Positions 63,462 through 64,000 of a stretch of DNA of 64,000 nucleotides are shown here, piece after piece. Numbering within the stretch: the stretch's first letter is position 1; each line of letters opens with the position of its first letter. The notes beneath the pieces were generated by a model, which saw only the letters and a list, made by a program, of their open reading frames with translations, had not been told where the DNA came from and did no database searches. The stretch comes from VRUE01 sp963703895 (GTDB taxonomy: Bacteria > Actinomycetota > Thermoleophilia > Solirubrobacterales > 70-9): contig CAVPFX010000001.1 in the NCBI GenBank assembly GCA_963703895.1, positions 1-64,000 on the forward strand, given 5' to 3'. Made by a program: the position numbers and the translations under genes.

Positions 63462-64000
63462 GCAGGCGGCGGTTCTGGCGGTGGCGGTGGCGGCAATCCT
63501 CGCCGCGCCGGCGCGAGCGCTGACCCTGGTGCCACCGAAGCCCGGCGTCCTCTTCGGCGTCAGCGACCAGGGCACGACGACGCAGTTCAACGAATTCACC
63601 GAACTGCTGACCAAGCACCCGGCGCTGCTGCAGACCTTCCATCCCTGGGGCAACAGCCTCAACCAGGCCTACGAACGCTGGCGCGAAACCGGGACCCGGC
63701 CGGTTCTGGCGATCTCCACGGTCGACGACCAGACCCTGGGCGAGCTGATCACGCCCGAGCAGATCGCCCTCGGGGCCGGCGACGACTACCTGCTGCAGCT
63801 CAACGACTTCTTCGCCAAACGCGGGCTGCCCGCCTACATCAGGCCGCTGGGCGAGCCCAACCGCTGCCTCAACGCCTGGTCCGCGGTCAACTGCGACGGC
63901 ACCCAGAAGGGCGGCGAACACACCCCCGGCTGGTACAAGCAGGCATTCCGCCGCATTGTCGCGATCGTCCGCGGCGGCCAGACGCTGGAAGGGATCAACG
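63442..64000 (+). CDS. Secreted glycoside hydrolase, GH26-like, N-terminal part (paralogue of 20592-21662)
   Basis: Starts ATG 63442 (MYWRRTRQAAVLAVAVAAIL), within the end of the epimerase gene. After a signal peptide it follows the same path as the protein at 20.6 kb: GVLFGVSDQGTTTQFNEFTE, LLTKHPALLQTFHPWGNSL, RPVLAISTVDD, YIRK-like region as AYIRPLGEPNRCLNAWS and WYKQAFRRIVAIVRGG. The motif with the probable acid/base Glu (GEPNRCLN) is identical. The nucleophile region lies beyond the window. Confidence 0.8.
   Translation, partial: MYWRRTRQAAVLAVAVAAILAAPARALTLVPPKPGVLFGVSDQGTTTQFNEFTELLTKHPALLQTFHPWGNSLNQAYERWRETGTRPVLAISTVDDQTLGELITPEQIALGAGDDYLLQLNDFFAKRGLPAYIRPLGEPNRCLNAWSAVNCDGTQKGGEHTPGWYKQAFRRIVAIVRGGQTLEGIN

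Overview
The window is very GC-rich and densely coded, with GTG and TTG starts in use, an IdeR/DtxR-like iron box and a Tat-exported EfeB. It reads as chromosome of a high-GC actinobacterium. A Thermoleophilia/Solirubrobacterales origin fits the gene style, but that assignment is an inference.

Layout. 0-15.4 kb is a central-carbon region holding almost the whole pentose phosphate pathway: pgi (cut by the window edge), tal and tkt on the minus strand, rpiA on plus, then pgl and gnd on minus and zwf on plus. Inside it sit a membrane Ser/Thr kinase with a propeller sensor, a TolB-like propeller and an FHA-HTH protein, an FAD oxidase, an XRE/nucleotidyltransferase pair, and an intact IS481-type element with a GCTAGC target duplication. 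15.4-18.9 kb is an EfeUBO iron-uptake locus with two matching TTAGG-N4-CCTAA sites. 18.9-34.5 kb is ordinary accessory chromosome: recQ, a secreted glycosidase, a PQQ-type propeller, hydrolases, two DHA2 exporters, LtrA, an aldo/keto reductase, a Vps62-like membrane protein, a phosphoesterase, a DHFR-like protein and a thioredoxin-fold protein.

34.5-36.65 kb is a poorly conserved, less GC-rich stretch. 36.65-43.78 kb is a roughly 7.1 kb integrative element in the 3' end of tRNA-Arg(ACG). It is bounded by a 43-bp direct repeat and carries a BrnT/CopG-like toxin-antitoxin pair, a winged-helix protein with an operator over its start, a 1062-residue KAP-family membrane NTPase, a tyrosine recombinase and a small uncharacterised protein. 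The KAP cluster is the best candidate for an undescribed, probably defensive, system.

43.9-52.4 kb returns to housekeeping and metabolic genes: thioesterase, enoyl-CoA hydratase, pyruvate kinase, P450, tRNA-Ser(GCU), a PLP-dependent racemase/aldolase, an aldonolactone oxidase and an MFS permease. After tRNA-Ser(UGA) there is a possible acquired patch with an EgtD-like methyltransferase and a membrane protein. 54.7-64 kb carries an O-methyltransferase, a K+ channel, a cyclophilin coupled to a large secreted protein, Mrp, a possible 19-codon gene, a winged-helix regulator, a ferredoxin, an epimerase and a second copy of the secreted glycosidase, cut by the window end.

Three cautions and patterns run across the window. 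(1) Eleven genes have broken frames, and all can be repaired by removing single extra bases (about 30 sites, densest at 28-32 kb). This looks more like insertion-type sequencing error than gene decay. (2) Two families of intergenic palindromes recur; four of the five copies begin within 5 bp of a stop codon. (3) Coordinates of frame-broken genes span the whole reconstructed gene.
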